From positions 2,356,001 through 2,420,000 of the forward strand of contig NZ_AP018680.1 in assembly GCF_002218025.2 (NCBI RefSeq): DNA of 64,000 nucleotides, in the 5' to 3' direction. A program made the position numbers and the translations under genes. Source of the DNA: Vibrio casei (lineage in GTDB: Bacteria; Pseudomonadota; Gammaproteobacteria; Enterobacterales; Vibrionaceae). Below are positions 16,876 to 27,842 of the stretch, in pieces (position 1 is the stretch's first letter; each line of letters opens with the position of its first letter). The notes under the pieces were generated by a model, which saw only the letters and a program-made list of their open reading frames with translations, was not told where the DNA came from and ran no database searches.

Positions 16876-19542
16876 TTATGCGTATAGCGGGTTGATTTTA
16901 TCTGCGTCGATGTTGAATTTAGCAATTGCTTCAACAATCACTGATTTTTCAATATCGCCACGTTTTGCAAGTTCAGTCAGAGCTGCAACCACAACATAAC
17001 CCGCATTCACTTCAAAGTGAGTACGTAAGTTGTCGCGGCTATCTGAGCGACCAAAGCCATCAGTACCAAGTACTTTATAAGACTCAGATGGCATGTAAGC
17101 ACGAACTTGTTCTGCGTAATTTTTCATGTAATCCGTTGCAGCGATTGCAGGCTCAGAGCCAAGAACCGTTGAGATGTAAGCCACTTTTTCTTCTGCTTCT
17201 GGGTGAAGCATGTTGAAGCGCTCAGCATCTTGACCATCACGAGTCAATTCGTTGAAAGAAGTCACAGAGAACACATCAGAAGCAACACCGTAGTCATCAC
17301 TTAGGATTTGCGCCGCTTTACGTACTTCGTTCATGATAGTACCAGAGCTCATCAACTGAACTTTAGCCTTGCTACCCGTATAAGATTCTAGTTTGTAGAT
17401 ACCTTTACGAATGCCTTCTTCCGCGCCTTCTGGCATGGCTGGCATGTGGTAGTTTTCGTTCATCACGGTTAAGTAATAGTAAACATTCTCTTGCTCAGGA
17501 CCATACATACGATGAATACCATCTTGCATGATTACCGCTAACTCATACGCAAACGTTGGATCATAAGAGATACAGTTTGGAATGGTGTTCGCTTGAATAT
17601 GCGAATGACCATCTTCGTGCTGTAGACCTTCACCATTTAGCGTTGTACGACCAGCAGTAGCACCCAATAGGAAGCCACGAGCTTGTTGGTCACCCGCCAT
17701 CCACGCCATATCGCCAACACGTTGGAAGCCGAACATAGAGTAGTAAATATAGAATGGGATCATTGGAAGATCGTTGGTGCTGTATGAAGTCGCCGCAGCA
17801 ACCCATGAAGACATAGCACCTAACTCATTGATACCTTCTTGTAGAACTTGGCCTGATGTTTCTTCTTTATAGTAAGAGACTAAGCTGCGATCTTCTGGAG
17901 TGTATTCTTGACCTTGGTGGTTATAAATACCCACTTGACGGAATAGACCTTCCATACCGAACGTACGCGCTTCATCGGCAATGATAGGAACAATGTTCTT
18001 ACCAATGTTTTTATCTTTAAGAAGAATATTTAAAGTACGAACAAACGCCATCGTAGTTGAGATGTCACGTTTTTGCTCACCTAACAATGAATCAAATTCA
18101 CTTAATTCAGGTACTTTAAATTCTTGAGTAAACTTAGGTAAACGTACAGGTGTGTAACCATGTAGCGCATCACGACGAGCGTGTAAGTAAGTGTGCTCAG
18201 CAGAACCTTCTTCAAGAGTTAGATAAGGAAGTTCTTTTACTTTCTCATCAGATAAGATGTCTTGCAGACCTAAACGGTCACGTAAATAAAGAACATGTGT
18301 CATGTCCATTTTCTTCACGCCGTGTGCAATATTTTTACCTTCTGCAGCTTCGCCCATACCGTAACCTTTAACAGTTTTAGCAAGGATAACCGTTGGCTTA
18401 CCATTGGTTTCTTGAGCAGATTTGAATGCAGAGAATAGTTTAGATGAATCATGACCACCACGCTTAAGCGCGAAGATTTCGTCATCAGTCATATCAGCAA
18501 CAAGTGCTGCTGTTTCAGGGTACTTACCAAAGAAGTGTTCACGAACGTAAGCACCATCTTTTGATTTAAAGGTTTGGTAATCGCCATCAACGGTTTCGTT
18601 CATCAATTGCAGTAATTTACCTGTGGTATCTTTCGCAAGTAGAGCATCCCAATTGCTACCCCAGATAACTTTAATTACATTCCAACCTGCGCCTTTGAAC
18701 AGACCTTCAAGTTCTTGAATAATGCTACCATTACCCATAACTGGGCCATCAAGGCGCTGTAAGTTACAGTTGATAAGGAAACATAAGTTATCAAGCCCTT
18801 CACGTGAAGCGAAAGAAATACCACCGCGTGATTCTGGCTCATCCATCTCACCATCACCAAGGAACGCGTAAACACGTTGGTTGGTTGTATCTTTAAGACC
18901 ACGACCGTTCAAGTACTTCAAGAAGCGAGCTTGATAGATAGCAGCCATTGGACCTAAGCCCATAGATACCGTTGGGAACTGCCAGAATTCAGGCAATAAT
19001 TTTGGATGCGGGTAAGAAGGCAAGCCGTTACCGGTTGATTCTTGACGGAAGTTGTTTAGCTGATCTTCAGTTAAACGACCTTCAACGAATGCACGTGCAT
19101 AAATCCCTGGAGAAATATGACCTTGGTAATAGACTAAATCACCACCATCCGTTGCATTTGGAGCACGGAAGAAATGGTTGAAACAAACTTCGTAGAAAGA
19201 AGCCGCAGATTGGTAAGACGCCATGTGGCCGCCAAGATCCAAATCTTTTTTCGATGCACGCAATACGATCATGATGGCATTCCAACGAATGATCGAACGA
19301 ATACGACGCTCAATGGTGATATCACCAGGATATGCCGCTTCTTGCGTTGGTGGAATGGTGTTTATGTAGTTTGTGTTAATGCCCGTTGGCATATCAACAC
19401 CACCTAAACGTGCTTTATCAAGAACTTGCTCTAATAAATATTGAGCGCGTTCTACACCTTCTTCACGTACCACTGATTCAAGGGCTTCTAACCAATCTTG
19501 AGTTTCCAGTGCATCAACGTCATTATTCATGACTTCAGACAT
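16876..19542 (-). CDS. aceE: Pyruvate dehydrogenase E1 component
   Basis: An 888-residue homodimeric E1 (E. coli 887) that decarboxylates pyruvate on thiamine diphosphate and acetylates E2. The thiamine-diphosphate motif starts with GDGEMDEPESRGG at 229 and continues to LINCNLQRLDGP. The catalytic-loop region HGVKKMD and the C-terminal AYMPSESYKVLGTDGFGRSD segment are typical of the AceE type. AAAGGAT precedes the ATG. It is 86 bp downstream of pdhR. Confidence 0.98.
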   Translation of the reverse strand: MSEVMNNDVDALETQDWLEALESVVREEGVERAQYLLEQVLDKARLGGVDMPTGINTNYINTIPPTQEAAYPGDITIERRIRSIIRWNAIMIVLRASKKDLDLGGHMASYQSAASFYEVCFNHFFRAPNATDGGDLVYYQGHISPGIYARAFVEGRLTEDQLNNFRQESTGNGLPSYPHPKLLPEFWQFPTVSMGLGPMAAIYQARFLKYLNGRGLKDTTNQRVYAFLGDGEMDEPESRGGISFASREGLDNLCFLINCNLQRLDGPVMGNGSIIQELEGLFKGAGWNVIKVIWGSNWDALLAKDTTGKLLQLMNETVDGDYQTFKSKDGAYVREHFFGKYPETAALVADMTDDEIFALKRGGHDSSKLFSAFKSAQETNGKPTVILAKTVKGYGMGEAAEGKNIAHGVKKMDMTHVLYLRDRLGLQDILSDEKVKELPYLTLEEGSAEHTYLHARRDALHGYTPVRLPKFTQEFKVPELSEFDSLLGEQKRDISTTMAFVRTLNILLKDKNIGKNIVPIIADEARTFGMEGLFRQVGIYNHQGQEYTPEDRSLVSYYKEETSGQVLQEGINELGAMSSWVAAATSYSTNDLPMIPFYIYYSMFGFQRVGDMAWMAGDQQARGFLLGATAGRTTLNGEGLQHEDGHSHIQANTIPNCISYDPTFAYELAVIMQDGIHRMYGPEQENVYYYLTVMNENYHMPAMPEGAEEGIRKGIYKLESYTGSKAKVQLMSSGTIMNEVRKAAQILSDDYGVASDVFSVTSFNELTRDGQDAERFNMLHPEAEEKVAYISTVLGSEPAIAATDYMKNYAEQVRAYMPSESYKVLGTDGFGRSDSRDNLRTHFEVNAGYVVVAALTELAKRGDIEKSVIVEAIAKFNIDADKINPLYA

Positions 19543-19628
19543 GGCGATCTATCCTTTTGTTGGTTTGTCAGACTATGGTGTATTAGCAAGCTTATTTTTT
19601 TATAAAACACGCTAATGCTTAACCGGTC

Positions 19629-20396
19629 TTATGATTCGTTGGCTTGTTGAATTCGGCGCAATGAACGCTCGCGACGACTCTCTTCTCGAGTCAAATCCAG
19701 CAAGGTCTCTTCAATGTAAGCCAAGTGTGCATGCGATGCTTTACGGGCCTTTTCTGGCTCACGCTCAAGGATCGCTTGAACAATGCTGGCGCGGTGATGA
19801 CTCACCTTTTCTACCACCTCATCACGACGATGAAGTAATTCTAAATTCTGTAATACGTTTTGTTGTAATAACGGAGCAAGGCTACGAACAATATGCAACA
19901 ACACCACATTGTGAGCCGCTTCAGAGATAGCAATTAGGACTTGCATCACTGCGCTAGATTCTTGCTTCACGTCTTTATTTTCAATCGCTTTCTCGACTTC
20001 TTTTTGGCACTGAGAAATACGTTCAAAGTCCTCTTCTGTCCCTCGTAGGGCCGCAAAATAGGCTGATATTCCTTCCATCGCATGACGAGATTCAAGTAAA
20101 TCGAGTTGCGTTTCAGAATGCGTCGACAACAACTCTAGCAAAGGATCAGAAAAAGATGTCCATAAAGAATCACTAACAAACGTGCCACCACCTTGTTTAC
20201 GAGTTAAAAGACGTTTGGCTTCCAAGCGTTGAATCGCTTCACGAATCGAAGGGCGAGACACATCAAACTGCTTTGCTAGCTCCCGCTCTGGTGGCAATTG
20301 TTGCCCCGGGGAAAGCGTGCCTTCTAAAATCAACCTTTCAATTTCCTGTTCAATCACATCAGAAAGTTTAGGCTGACGAATCCTTTGATAAGCCAT
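19629..20396 (-). CDS. pdhR: Pyruvate-responsive repressor PdhR (GntR/FadR type)
   Basis: A 255-residue regulator. The N-terminal winged helix includes [20 protein letters not shown] and [11 protein letters not shown], followed by the helical FCD effector domain. In E. coli PdhR represses pdhR-aceEF-lpd and respiratory genes, and pyruvate releases it. It is the first gene of the pdh unit here, and a perfect PdhR box lies 45 bp upstream of its start, so autorepression is strongly indicated. Confidence 0.96.
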   Translation of the reverse strand: MAYQRIRQPKLSDVIEQEIERLILEGTLSPGQQLPPERELAKQFDVSRPSIREAIQRLEAKRLLTRKQGGGTFVSDSLWTSFSDPLLELLSTHSETQLDLLESRHAMEGISAYFAALRGTEEDFERISQCQKEVEKAIENKDVKQESSAVMQVLIAISEAAHNVVLLHIVRSLAPLLQQNVLQNLELLHRRDEVVEKVSHHRASIVQAILEREPEKARKASHAHLAYIEETLLDLTREESRRERSLRRIQQANES

Positions 20397-20440
20397 GATT
20401 AATTTATCTTTTCACTCATTGTTGTAAATGGGTGGTTGTA

Positions 20441-20457
20441 AATTGGTAATACCAATT
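20441..20457. promoter_or_regulatory. PdhR operator upstream of pdhR
   Basis: AATTGGTAATACCAATT is a perfect 7-3-7 palindrome and matches the E. coli PdhR consensus AATTGGTnnnACCAATT. It lies just downstream of the predicted pdhR -10 element, where bound repressor would block transcription. Confidence 0.88.
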
Positions 20458-20478
20458 ACCACGATCACCAAAAATTTT

Positions 20479-20507
20479 ACCTAAACCCAACACCACTGTC
20501 CAGTCAA
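20479..20507 (-). promoter_or_regulatory. Predicted promoter of pdhR-aceEF
   Basis: On the minus strand TTGACT (20507-20502), a 17-bp spacer and TTAGGT (20484-20479) precede the PdhR box. The -35 is good and the -10 weak, as expected for a regulated promoter. Confidence 0.5.
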
Positions 20508-20578
20508 AACTTGATTTAGGTCAAGATGCGATAAGCGTTTAACCCTGCATTAACAAAAGCCACTTAAAACACTAATAA

Positions 20579-20595
20579 TATTGGTAAGACCATTT
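20579..20595. promoter_or_regulatory. Second, imperfect PdhR-like box
   Basis: TATTGGTAAGACCATTT retains ATTGGTnnnACCA of the PdhR consensus with outer mismatches. It lies 122 bp upstream of the perfect box. It could be an auxiliary operator for looping or chance similarity. Confidence 0.45.
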
Positions 20596-20654
20596 AATGG
20601 TTAGAGATAAAATGAATCATGTCGTGCGTTTTTAAATCATTTTTTTGATGAAAG

Positions 20655-20670
20655 TGTGACATCGGTCAAG
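20655..20670. promoter_or_regulatory. CRP-like site upstream of pdhR
   Basis: TGTGACATCGGTCAAG matches TGTGA-N6-TCACA at 8 of 10 core positions. CRP control of pdhR is known in E. coli. The distance from the predicted promoter here is large (about 165 bp), so the role is uncertain. Confidence 0.35.
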
Positions 20671-20769
20671 GTGGAATAATATTCACCATAAGTGAAATGG
20701 CATTAAGAGTCAGTGTAGGTTGGATATATTACGAGGCTTCTTATTACGAAAATTCGCTTTACACGCCTA

Positions 20770-21336
20770 TCAGTTCGATGTCATTAAGGCTCTAAATTTT
20801 CGCCAATCAAACCCAAGCCCAGGATCGGTTTTTCTTTGGGGAGCGATGTATTGATGGCCGGTGATCCTCGGTAATGTTATCTCAGGGTAATGCGTCATCA
20901 ACACTTGAGTTATCTCCATTAACGACTGATATTGAGCCTCTGTGTAGACATCAAAATCGGTCCCTTCTAATTCAATTCCGATGGAATAATCATTGCAATT
21001 TTCCACACCAGAAAAACTCGATTTCCCGGCATGCCACGCTCTGGCGTTAAAGGGAACAAACTGAATAATCTCGCCATCTCGACGTATAAAGCAATGCGCA
21101 GAGACGCGCATCTGATGAATCACCTTAAAAAAAGGATATTCATTAGGATCTAACTTGCCCGTAAAAAACTGCTCCACATAAGGTCCACCATACTGACCCG
21201 GTGGCAAGCTAATGTTATGCACCACCAGCAAAGAGATAGAGGTAACGTCTCCATCGTCCGCAATGGGACGCTCATCAAAAAATGAGGATGGTATGTGTTT
21301 GACGTTTTCAAGCCAGTGCTCGGGGGTAATGACCAT
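20770..21336 (-). CDS. ampD: 1,6-anhydro-N-acetylmuramyl-L-alanine amidase AmpD
   Basis: A 188-residue cytoplasmic zinc amidase that cleaves recycled anhydromuropeptides. The expected zinc ligands are visible: H40 in LLVVHNISLPPG, H161 in GHQYIAPQRKTDPG, and D171. In many enterobacteria loss of AmpD induces AmpC beta-lactamase through AmpR; neither ampC nor ampR is in this window. It is divergent from nadC, the same gene pair as in E. coli, but ampE is not next to it. Confidence 0.96.
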   Translation of the reverse strand: MVITPEHWLENVKHIPSSFFDERPIADDGDVTSISLLVVHNISLPPGQYGGPYVEQFFTGKLDPNEYPFFKVIHQMRVSAHCFIRRDGEIIQFVPFNARAWHAGKSSFSGVENCNDYSIGIELEGTDFDVYTEAQYQSLMEITQVLMTHYPEITLPRITGHQYIAPQRKTDPGLGFDWRKFRALMTSN

Positions 21337-21371
21337 AAGGTGAACCTTCAGAAGTAAATGGTAATGACTAG

Positions 21372-22454
<1,083 letters not shown>

Positions 22455-22470
22455 ACCCAAACCGCCTTCT

Positions 22471-22502
22471 ATCCCGGATTGCGACGAAAAGTACTCCGGG
22501 AT
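22471..22502 (+). terminator. Hairpin terminator after nadC
   Basis: Arms ATCCCGGA (22471-22478) and TCCGGGAT (22495-22502) are perfect across a 16-base loop, followed by ATTTCTC. The T-run is short. Confidence 0.6.
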
Positions 22503-22665
22503 ATTTCTCAAAAAAATAAAACATAAAATACCTTATAACCTAGTGATTTCCATCGCATTCCCCTATTCAACCTCACAGTAAATCCAGATTTTACATCCGT
22601 CAACAAACGGTCAAAAAGCACACACCATACACCAATTTCATTAACCTGATCGCAATGATTTATCG

Positions 22666-22694
22666 TTGCAATGTAACAACACATTCAGTATTCA
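22666..22694 (+). promoter_or_regulatory. Candidate pilA promoter
   Basis: TTGCAA (22666-22671), a 17-bp spacer and TATTCA (22689-22694). Spacing is ideal but the hexamers are only moderate matches. Confidence 0.35.
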
Positions 22695-22788
22695 ACCTGA
22701 CTCGAACATGTGTTTAAGCGCAATTTTTCTTTATCCCCATTGTTCTTATGATTCCTCGCGAAACATTACTTTATTCATGGAGATGAAA

Positions 22789-23223
22789 ATGAAACAGTTC
22801 CAACAAGGTAAAAAGAAATTACAAAAAGGCTTTACGTTAATTGAATTGATGATCGTGGTTGCGATCATTGGTGTGCTATCTGCGATTGCAATTCCTGCTT
22901 ATAAAAATTATGTAGTTAAAGCTGAGGCTGCAACAGGCTTATCAACAGTACGTTCATTACTCACCAATGTTGATATGTTTGAACAAGAAAATGCAGCATT
23001 TCCAAGTGCTATTTCTGAAGCAGGTGCATCTACAGATATGAACTCCTTAGGTACCTTAGGACTGAATCAATCAACTAAAACCTTAACCTTCACATATACC
23101 GGAGGTTCACTTAGTGGCACAGTTATCAGTTTAGCTAAAACCGATGAAGGTTGGACCTGTGGATTCGATGCGGCAACTAAAACTAAACACGGTGATGAAT
23201 TACCCAAATCTTGTAATAAGTAA
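22789..23223 (+). CDS. pilA: Type IVa major pilin PilA
   Basis: A 144-residue prepilin. The 14-residue positively charged leader ends in Gly, and cleavage by PilD before F15 gives the mature N-terminus [15 protein letters not shown], with the conserved Glu5. The long hydrophobic helix follows. The C-terminal region has two cysteines (TWTCGFD-like and KSCNK) that would form the disulfide-bounded D-region. Three in-frame ATGs are close together (22777, 22783, 22789). The last is chosen because TGGAG lies 6 nt upstream. Homologues in Vibrio form competence/surface pili. pilB starts 8 bp after the stop. Confidence 0.93.
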   Translation: MKQFQQGKKKLQKGFTLIELMIVVAIIGVLSAIAIPAYKNYVVKAEAATGLSTVRSLLTNVDMFEQENAAFPSAISEAGASTDMNSLGTLGLNQSTKTLTFTYTGGSLSGTVISLAKTDEGWTCGFDAATKTKHGDELPKSCNK

Positions 23224-23231
23224 CCTCTAAA

Positions 23232-24920
23232 ATGAACACTAACCTCGCCTCCATTTTACGCCAAGCAGATCTCTTGACTCACGAGCAAGAGCAAATGGTG
23301 GTGAGCAGCGTTCTTAACGATAACAAAAGCGTCCTCGTGGCTTGCGTGGACGCTGGTTTTCTAACTAGCCAAGATTTATTACAACACCTTTGCCACCTCT
23401 TTGCCCTGCCGCAAGCTCACCTTGAACATTACGGTTATGCCGAAGTTTGCCAACAACTGGGTTTACGAGACTTAATCACCAATCACCAAGTTCTGCCATT
23501 GCAAGTGGACAACCACGGTGTACTGATTGCGGTATCCGACCCCACCAACACCAGTGTCGAAGATGATTTCCGCTTTGCCACCGGCAAACAAATTGAGTTA
23601 ATCCTTGCCGATTGCAAAGAGCTAGAAGGCGCCATTCGCCGTTTGTACGGTCGCAGTGTGAATTCAGAGAGTGCACAAGGCAAAGACATTACCCAAGATG
23701 AGCTGGCCAACCTCGTTGAAGTCGGCAGTGATGAAATACAAGAAACCGAAGATTTAAGCCAAGATGAAGCGCCAGTCAGCCGATTCATTAACCAGATTTT
23801 ACTCGATGCGGTGCGCAAAGGCGCTTCTGATATTCACTTTGAACCGTATGAAGACATTTACCGTGTTCGTCTGCGTTGCGATGGTATCTTAATAGAAACC
23901 AACCGCCCAGCGCCACACTTAGGCCGACGTTTAGCCGCAAGGATTAAAATATTATCCAAGCTGGATATTGCCGAGCGCCGCCTCCCCCAAGATGGCCGAA
24001 TAAAAATTCGCTTGAACCCCGCAACGGCCATCGACATGCGAGTATCAACGCTCCCAACATTGTGGGGGGAAAAAATTGTATTGCGCTTACTCGACAGCAG
24101 CGCCGCCAATCTCAATATTGATAAACTCGGCTACAGTGACGCGCAAAAGAAATTGTACCTCGACGCCCTGCAACAACCGCAAGGCATGATTTTAATGACC
24201 GGTCCAACCGGAAGCGGCAAAACGGTATCACTTTATACTGGGCTACGCATCTTAAACTCACCGGATAAAAATATTTCCACCGCAGAAGATCCCGTTGAAA
24301 TCAACTTAACCGGCATCAATCAGGTACAAGTAAAACCAAAAATAGGTTTTACCTTTGCGGCTGCTTTACGGGCATTTTTACGCCAAGATCCCGATGTGGT
24401 AATGGTGGGTGAAATTCGTGATTTAGAAACCGCCGAAATAGCCATAAAAGCAGCGCAAACTGGGCACTTAGTACTATCAACCTTGCACACTAATTCGTCA
24501 TCAGAAACCGTGGTGCGCTTATCTAACATGGGGATTGAAGCCTTTAATTTAGCTTCTTCATTAACCTTAATCATTGCCCAACGCCTCGCCCGTCGTTTAT
24601 GCAAACATTGTAAAAAAACCGATAACTTCCCAGAAGCATTGCGCAGCAAATTCAATATTCCTAATGATGTGGTGATTTACCAAGCCACTAAACAAGGCTG
24701 CCCAGAATGTACCGGGGGTTACTCAGGTCGGGTCGGTATTTATGAAGTCATGCCTTTTAGCACCGAGCTGGCTAATGCCGTTATTAAAAAAGCATCGGCA
24801 AACGACATTGAAATGATTGCGGTAAAGCAAGGCATGTCGACTCTGCGCCAATCAGGAATCGACAACTTGAAGCAAGGAGTCACCAGTTTTGCGGAATTAC
24901 AACGCGTACTGTATTTCTAA
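23232..24920 (+). CDS. pilB: Type IV pilus extension ATPase PilB
   Basis: A 562-residue GspE/PilB-family hexameric ATPase that powers pilus assembly. The N-terminal GspEII (MshEN-like) domain covers about 1-150. Walker A GPTGSGKT is at 324-331, the Asp box around DGRIKIRL, Walker B-type DVVMVGEIRD at about 388-397, and the His box near H419. The tetracysteine zinc site is C457, C460, C490 and C493. It is in the pilABCD order typical of Vibrio and Pseudomonas. Confidence 0.97.
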   Translation: MNTNLASILRQADLLTHEQEQMVVSSVLNDNKSVLVACVDAGFLTSQDLLQHLCHLFALPQAHLEHYGYAEVCQQLGLRDLITNHQVLPLQVDNHGVLIAVSDPTNTSVEDDFRFATGKQIELILADCKELEGAIRRLYGRSVNSESAQGKDITQDELANLVEVGSDEIQETEDLSQDEAPVSRFINQILLDAVRKGASDIHFEPYEDIYRVRLRCDGILIETNRPAPHLGRRLAARIKILSKLDIAERRLPQDGRIKIRLNPATAIDMRVSTLPTLWGEKIVLRLLDSSAANLNIDKLGYSDAQKKLYLDALQQPQGMILMTGPTGSGKTVSLYTGLRILNSPDKNISTAEDPVEINLTGINQVQVKPKIGFTFAAALRAFLRQDPDVVMVGEIRDLETAEIAIKAAQTGHLVLSTLHTNSSSETVVRLSNMGIEAFNLASSLTLIIAQRLARRLCKHCKKTDNFPEALRSKFNIPNDVVIYQATKQGCPECTGGYSGRVGIYEVMPFSTELANAVIKKASANDIEMIAVKQGMSTLRQSGIDNLKQGVTSFAELQRVLYF

Positions 24921-24998
24921 TTAACAACACATGGCACACAGTAATTTGCTCAACGCCGTTCACCCATTATTTCCAACGATCACAGGAACCATTCACTC

Positions 24999-26231
24999 AT
25001 GGCTACCACATCGACACTTAAAGCGCCGGCGCTCAAAAACTTTCAATGGCGAGGTATTAATAACTCTGGCAAAAAAGTGTCAGGGCAAATATTGGCGATT
25101 AATGAGAGTGAAGTGCGCAACAAGCTGAAAGAGCAGCGCGTACAAATCAAAAAACTCAAACGTCGCAGCGTGTCGATTTTTGCCAAAATGAGCCATAAAG
25201 TAAAACGTAAAGACATCACGATATTAACCAGACAACTCGCCACCATGTTGACCACGGGCGTACCCATTGTTCAATCATTCAAACTCATTTCCGACAGTCA
25301 ACGTAAAGCGGAAATGAAATCCATTTTGTCTCAAATTTGTACCCAAGTAGAAGCCGGAACCCCCATTTCCAAAGCCTTGCATGCTAGCAGCCCTTTTTTT
25401 GATGACTTCTTTTGTGACTTAGTCGCGACAGGTGAGCAAACGGGCAACTTAGCCGAAGTATTTGAACGCTTAGCCACCTATCGAGAAAAAAGTGAAGAGC
25501 TGCGGTCTAAAGTGATTAAAGCCATGATATACCCCGCGATGGTTATATCGGTCGCGACAATAGTATCAATACTCATGCTCACCATGGTGATCCCAGAGTT
25601 TGAAACCATGTTTAGCAGCATGGGCGCAGAACTGCCTTGGTTTACTCAACAGGTCGTTAATCTATCTCATTTTATCCAAAGTTACTTATTCATGATGATG
25701 GCAGCCATCTTTATATTGATTTTTTGTATTAAAGAAGCCCGTAAACGATCGTTTTCTTTTCGCTTAAAAACCAGTCGAATGGCATTGAATATGCCCGTCC
25801 TTGGAGGGGTGTTTACCAAAGCGGCCATTGCAAAGTTCAGCCGAACTCTTGCCACCAGCTTTAATGCAGGCATTCCAATTTTAACCAGTTTATTAACCAC
25901 GGCAAAAACCTCGGGCAACTTACATTATCAAGTCGCTATCGAGCAAGTCCATAAAGATACTGCGGCTGGAATGCCTATGTACATCGCCATGCGCAATGCC
26001 GATGCGTTTCCTGAAATGGTACTGCAAATGGTGATGATTGGTGAAGAATCTGGCAATTTGGATGATATGCTCAACAAAGTAGCGGCAATTTATGAGTTCG
26101 AAGTCGACAATACTGTCGATAATTTAGGTAAAATCATTGAGCCTGTTATCATTGTCTTTCTTGGTGTTGTTGTCGGGGGGCTCGTGGTGTCTCTTTACCT
26201 TCCCATCTTTAAGATGGCTAGTGTATTCTAA
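24999..26231 (+). CDS. pilC: Type IV pilus inner-membrane platform protein PilC
   Basis: A 410-residue GspF/PilC protein with two tandem T2SSF domains and three membrane segments (around 175-200, 225-245 and 380-405). Motifs include [14 protein letters not shown] and the repeat [15 protein letters not shown]. It couples PilB to pilin insertion. AGGAA is 10 nt before the ATG. The 78-bp pilB-pilC gap has another open frame (24931 onward) that runs out of phase and is not a gene. Confidence 0.96.
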   Translation: MATTSTLKAPALKNFQWRGINNSGKKVSGQILAINESEVRNKLKEQRVQIKKLKRRSVSIFAKMSHKVKRKDITILTRQLATMLTTGVPIVQSFKLISDSQRKAEMKSILSQICTQVEAGTPISKALHASSPFFDDFFCDLVATGEQTGNLAEVFERLATYREKSEELRSKVIKAMIYPAMVISVATIVSILMLTMVIPEFETMFSSMGAELPWFTQQVVNLSHFIQSYLFMMMAAIFILIFCIKEARKRSFSFRLKTSRMALNMPVLGGVFTKAAIAKFSRTLATSFNAGIPILTSLLTTAKTSGNLHYQVAIEQVHKDTAAGMPMYIAMRNADAFPEMVLQMVMIGEESGNLDDMLNKVAAIYEFEVDNTVDNLGKIIEPVIIVFLGVVVGGLVVSLYLPIFKMASVF

Positions 26232-26273
26232 ACACACCTCTACTTTGCGGTTCTTTAAGGTTGTACCAATTCA

Positions 26274-27167
26274 ATGATTATTTTTGACTATTATCCTTCT
26301 CTTTTTCCTATTCTAGCTGGGATATTTGGTTTACTTATCGGCAGCTTTTTAAATGTTGTCATTCATCGTTTACCCATCATGATGGAAAGAGAATGGAAAA
26401 AAGACTGCATTGAATGCTTTCCCCAACTTCAACGTGATCCTGACGTTAAAAAAGAACTCGAGAACCTCAATAAACCTTTTAATTTAAATACCCCTCGCTC
26501 TCGTTGTCCAAAATGCAACACACAAATTCGTGCCATTGACAATATTCCAGTGATGAGCTGGCTTCTTCTCAAAGGAAAGTGTCATAAGTGCGACAATCCA
26601 ATCAGTGCCCGTTATCCCGCAATTGAATTACTGACAGCCCTATTATGCGTAGTCATTGGTCTGTTTTTCCCGGCGGATTGGTATGGTTTTGCCTTATTGT
26701 TTTTCACTTTTACTTTGGTCTCTGCCACCTTTATCGATCTTGATACGATGTTATTACCCGACCAGCTCACCTTACCATTGATGTGGGGCGGACTGGTGCT
26801 TTCCCTATTTCAAATCAGCCCCGTATCTTTATACGATGCAGTTATTGGTGCCATCGCTGGCTATTTATTTTTATGGACCATTTTTTGGGCATTTAAATTA
26901 TTAACAGGAAAAGAAGGGATGGGTTATGGTGATTTCAAATTACTCGCCGCATTAGGGGCTTGGCTAGGGTGGCAACAATTACCTTTAATCATATTACTCT
27001 CTTCTGTTGTCGGTTTAGTCTTTGGATTGATACAACTTCGATTACAAAACAAAGGGATTGAAAAAGCATTTCCATTTGGTCCATACCTCGCCATTGCTGG
27101 ATGGTTTTGTTTAATCTGGGGCAATGATTTAATCTCTTGGTACCTTAACAATATGCTAAGCATGTAA
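26274..27167 (+). CDS. pilD: Prepilin peptidase / N-methyltransferase PilD
   Basis: A 297-residue polytopic aspartyl protease. The N-terminal methyltransferase domain has four zinc cysteines (C78, C81, C103, C106). The peptidase has the two catalytic aspartates, in [11 protein letters not shown] and in GYGDFK (D220). It cleaves and methylates PilA here, and in Vibrio also type II secretion and MSHA pseudopilins. coaE begins 11 bp downstream. Confidence 0.97.
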   Translation: MIIFDYYPSLFPILAGIFGLLIGSFLNVVIHRLPIMMEREWKKDCIECFPQLQRDPDVKKELENLNKPFNLNTPRSRCPKCNTQIRAIDNIPVMSWLLLKGKCHKCDNPISARYPAIELLTALLCVVIGLFFPADWYGFALLFFTFTLVSATFIDLDTMLLPDQLTLPLMWGGLVLSLFQISPVSLYDAVIGAIAGYLFLWTIFWAFKLLTGKEGMGYGDFKLLAALGAWLGWQQLPLIILLSSVVGLVFGLIQLRLQNKGIEKAFPFGPYLAIAGWFCLIWGNDLISWYLNNMLSM

Positions 27168-27178
27168 GGAGAAAAAGC

Positions 27179-27796
27179 ATGATTGTTGGCTTAACAGGCG
27201 GAATAGGCAGTGGAAAAACCACCATTGCGAATTTATTTGAGCAAGAATTTTCAATTGATATTGTTGATGCAGATATTGTAGCTAGAGAAGTTGTTGAACC
27301 TGGCACTCCGGGTTTACTTGCCATTCACTCCCATTTTGGTAACGATATTTTAACCCCACAAGGTACATTGAATCGCACAAAATTAAGAGAATGTATTTTC
27401 AGTAAACCTGAAGAAAAGCAATGGATAAATGATCTATTGCACCCACTGATCCGTCAACGTATTGATCTTCTGCTTTCACAAACCACCTCTCCTTATGCAT
27501 TGCTAGTCGTTCCATTGTTAATTGAAAATGGCTGGCATAAAACGATCGATCGTTTATTGGTTATTGATGTATCGCCTGAAACTCAAGTAAAAAGAACTTG
27601 TCAACGAGACCAAGTATCCGAAAAACAAGTTCGTGCTATTTTAACCGCACAAGCATCGCGAGAGGAGCGTTTAGCGCTCGCCGATGATGTCATCAATAAC
27701 GATTCCGCATTAAATCAACAAAGAAAGCAGCAACTTTTATCTCAAATTACAGAATTACACAAAAAGTACCTAGCATTAACTCAACCGTTTCTGTGA
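27179..27796 (+). CDS. coaE: Dephospho-CoA kinase
   Basis: A 205-residue P-loop kinase (GLTGGIGSGKTT at 4-15) that makes the last step of CoA synthesis. DADIVARE and the lid region RTCQRDQVSEKQ are typical. TAAGGAG lies 8 nt before the ATG. It follows pilD closely, so it is probably co-transcribed with the pilus genes, the same order as in many gammaproteobacteria. Confidence 0.97.
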   Translation: MIVGLTGGIGSGKTTIANLFEQEFSIDIVDADIVAREVVEPGTPGLLAIHSHFGNDILTPQGTLNRTKLRECIFSKPEEKQWINDLLHPLIRQRIDLLLSQTTSPYALLVVPLLIENGWHKTIDRLLVIDVSPETQVKRTCQRDQVSEKQVRAILTAQASREERLALADDVINNDSALNQQRKQQLLSQITELHKKYLALTQPFL

Positions 27797-27842
27797 CAAT
27801 AGAGCTACACTAGTCATTAATCACAAATAGTTTGAAATAATT

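Larger units (their letters stand above)
20397..20769. other. 373-bp control region between pdhR and ampD
   Basis: No gene is evident. On the minus strand it holds the pdhR promoter and operator, and further upstream a second PdhR-like box and a CRP-like site, listed separately. No clear terminator for ampD was seen. Confidence 0.7.
22455..22788. other. 334-bp gap between nadC and pilA
   Basis: It contains the nadC terminator and, 95-123 bp before pilA, a weak sigma70-like promoter. I found no -24/-12 (sigma54) element with the required GG/GC spacing. An open frame from 22666 into pilA is an N-terminal overextension. Confidence 0.6.

Noticed and set aside
22455..22788. Sigma54 promoter for pilA
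   Set aside because: No GG-N10-GC pair with flanking consensus was found.
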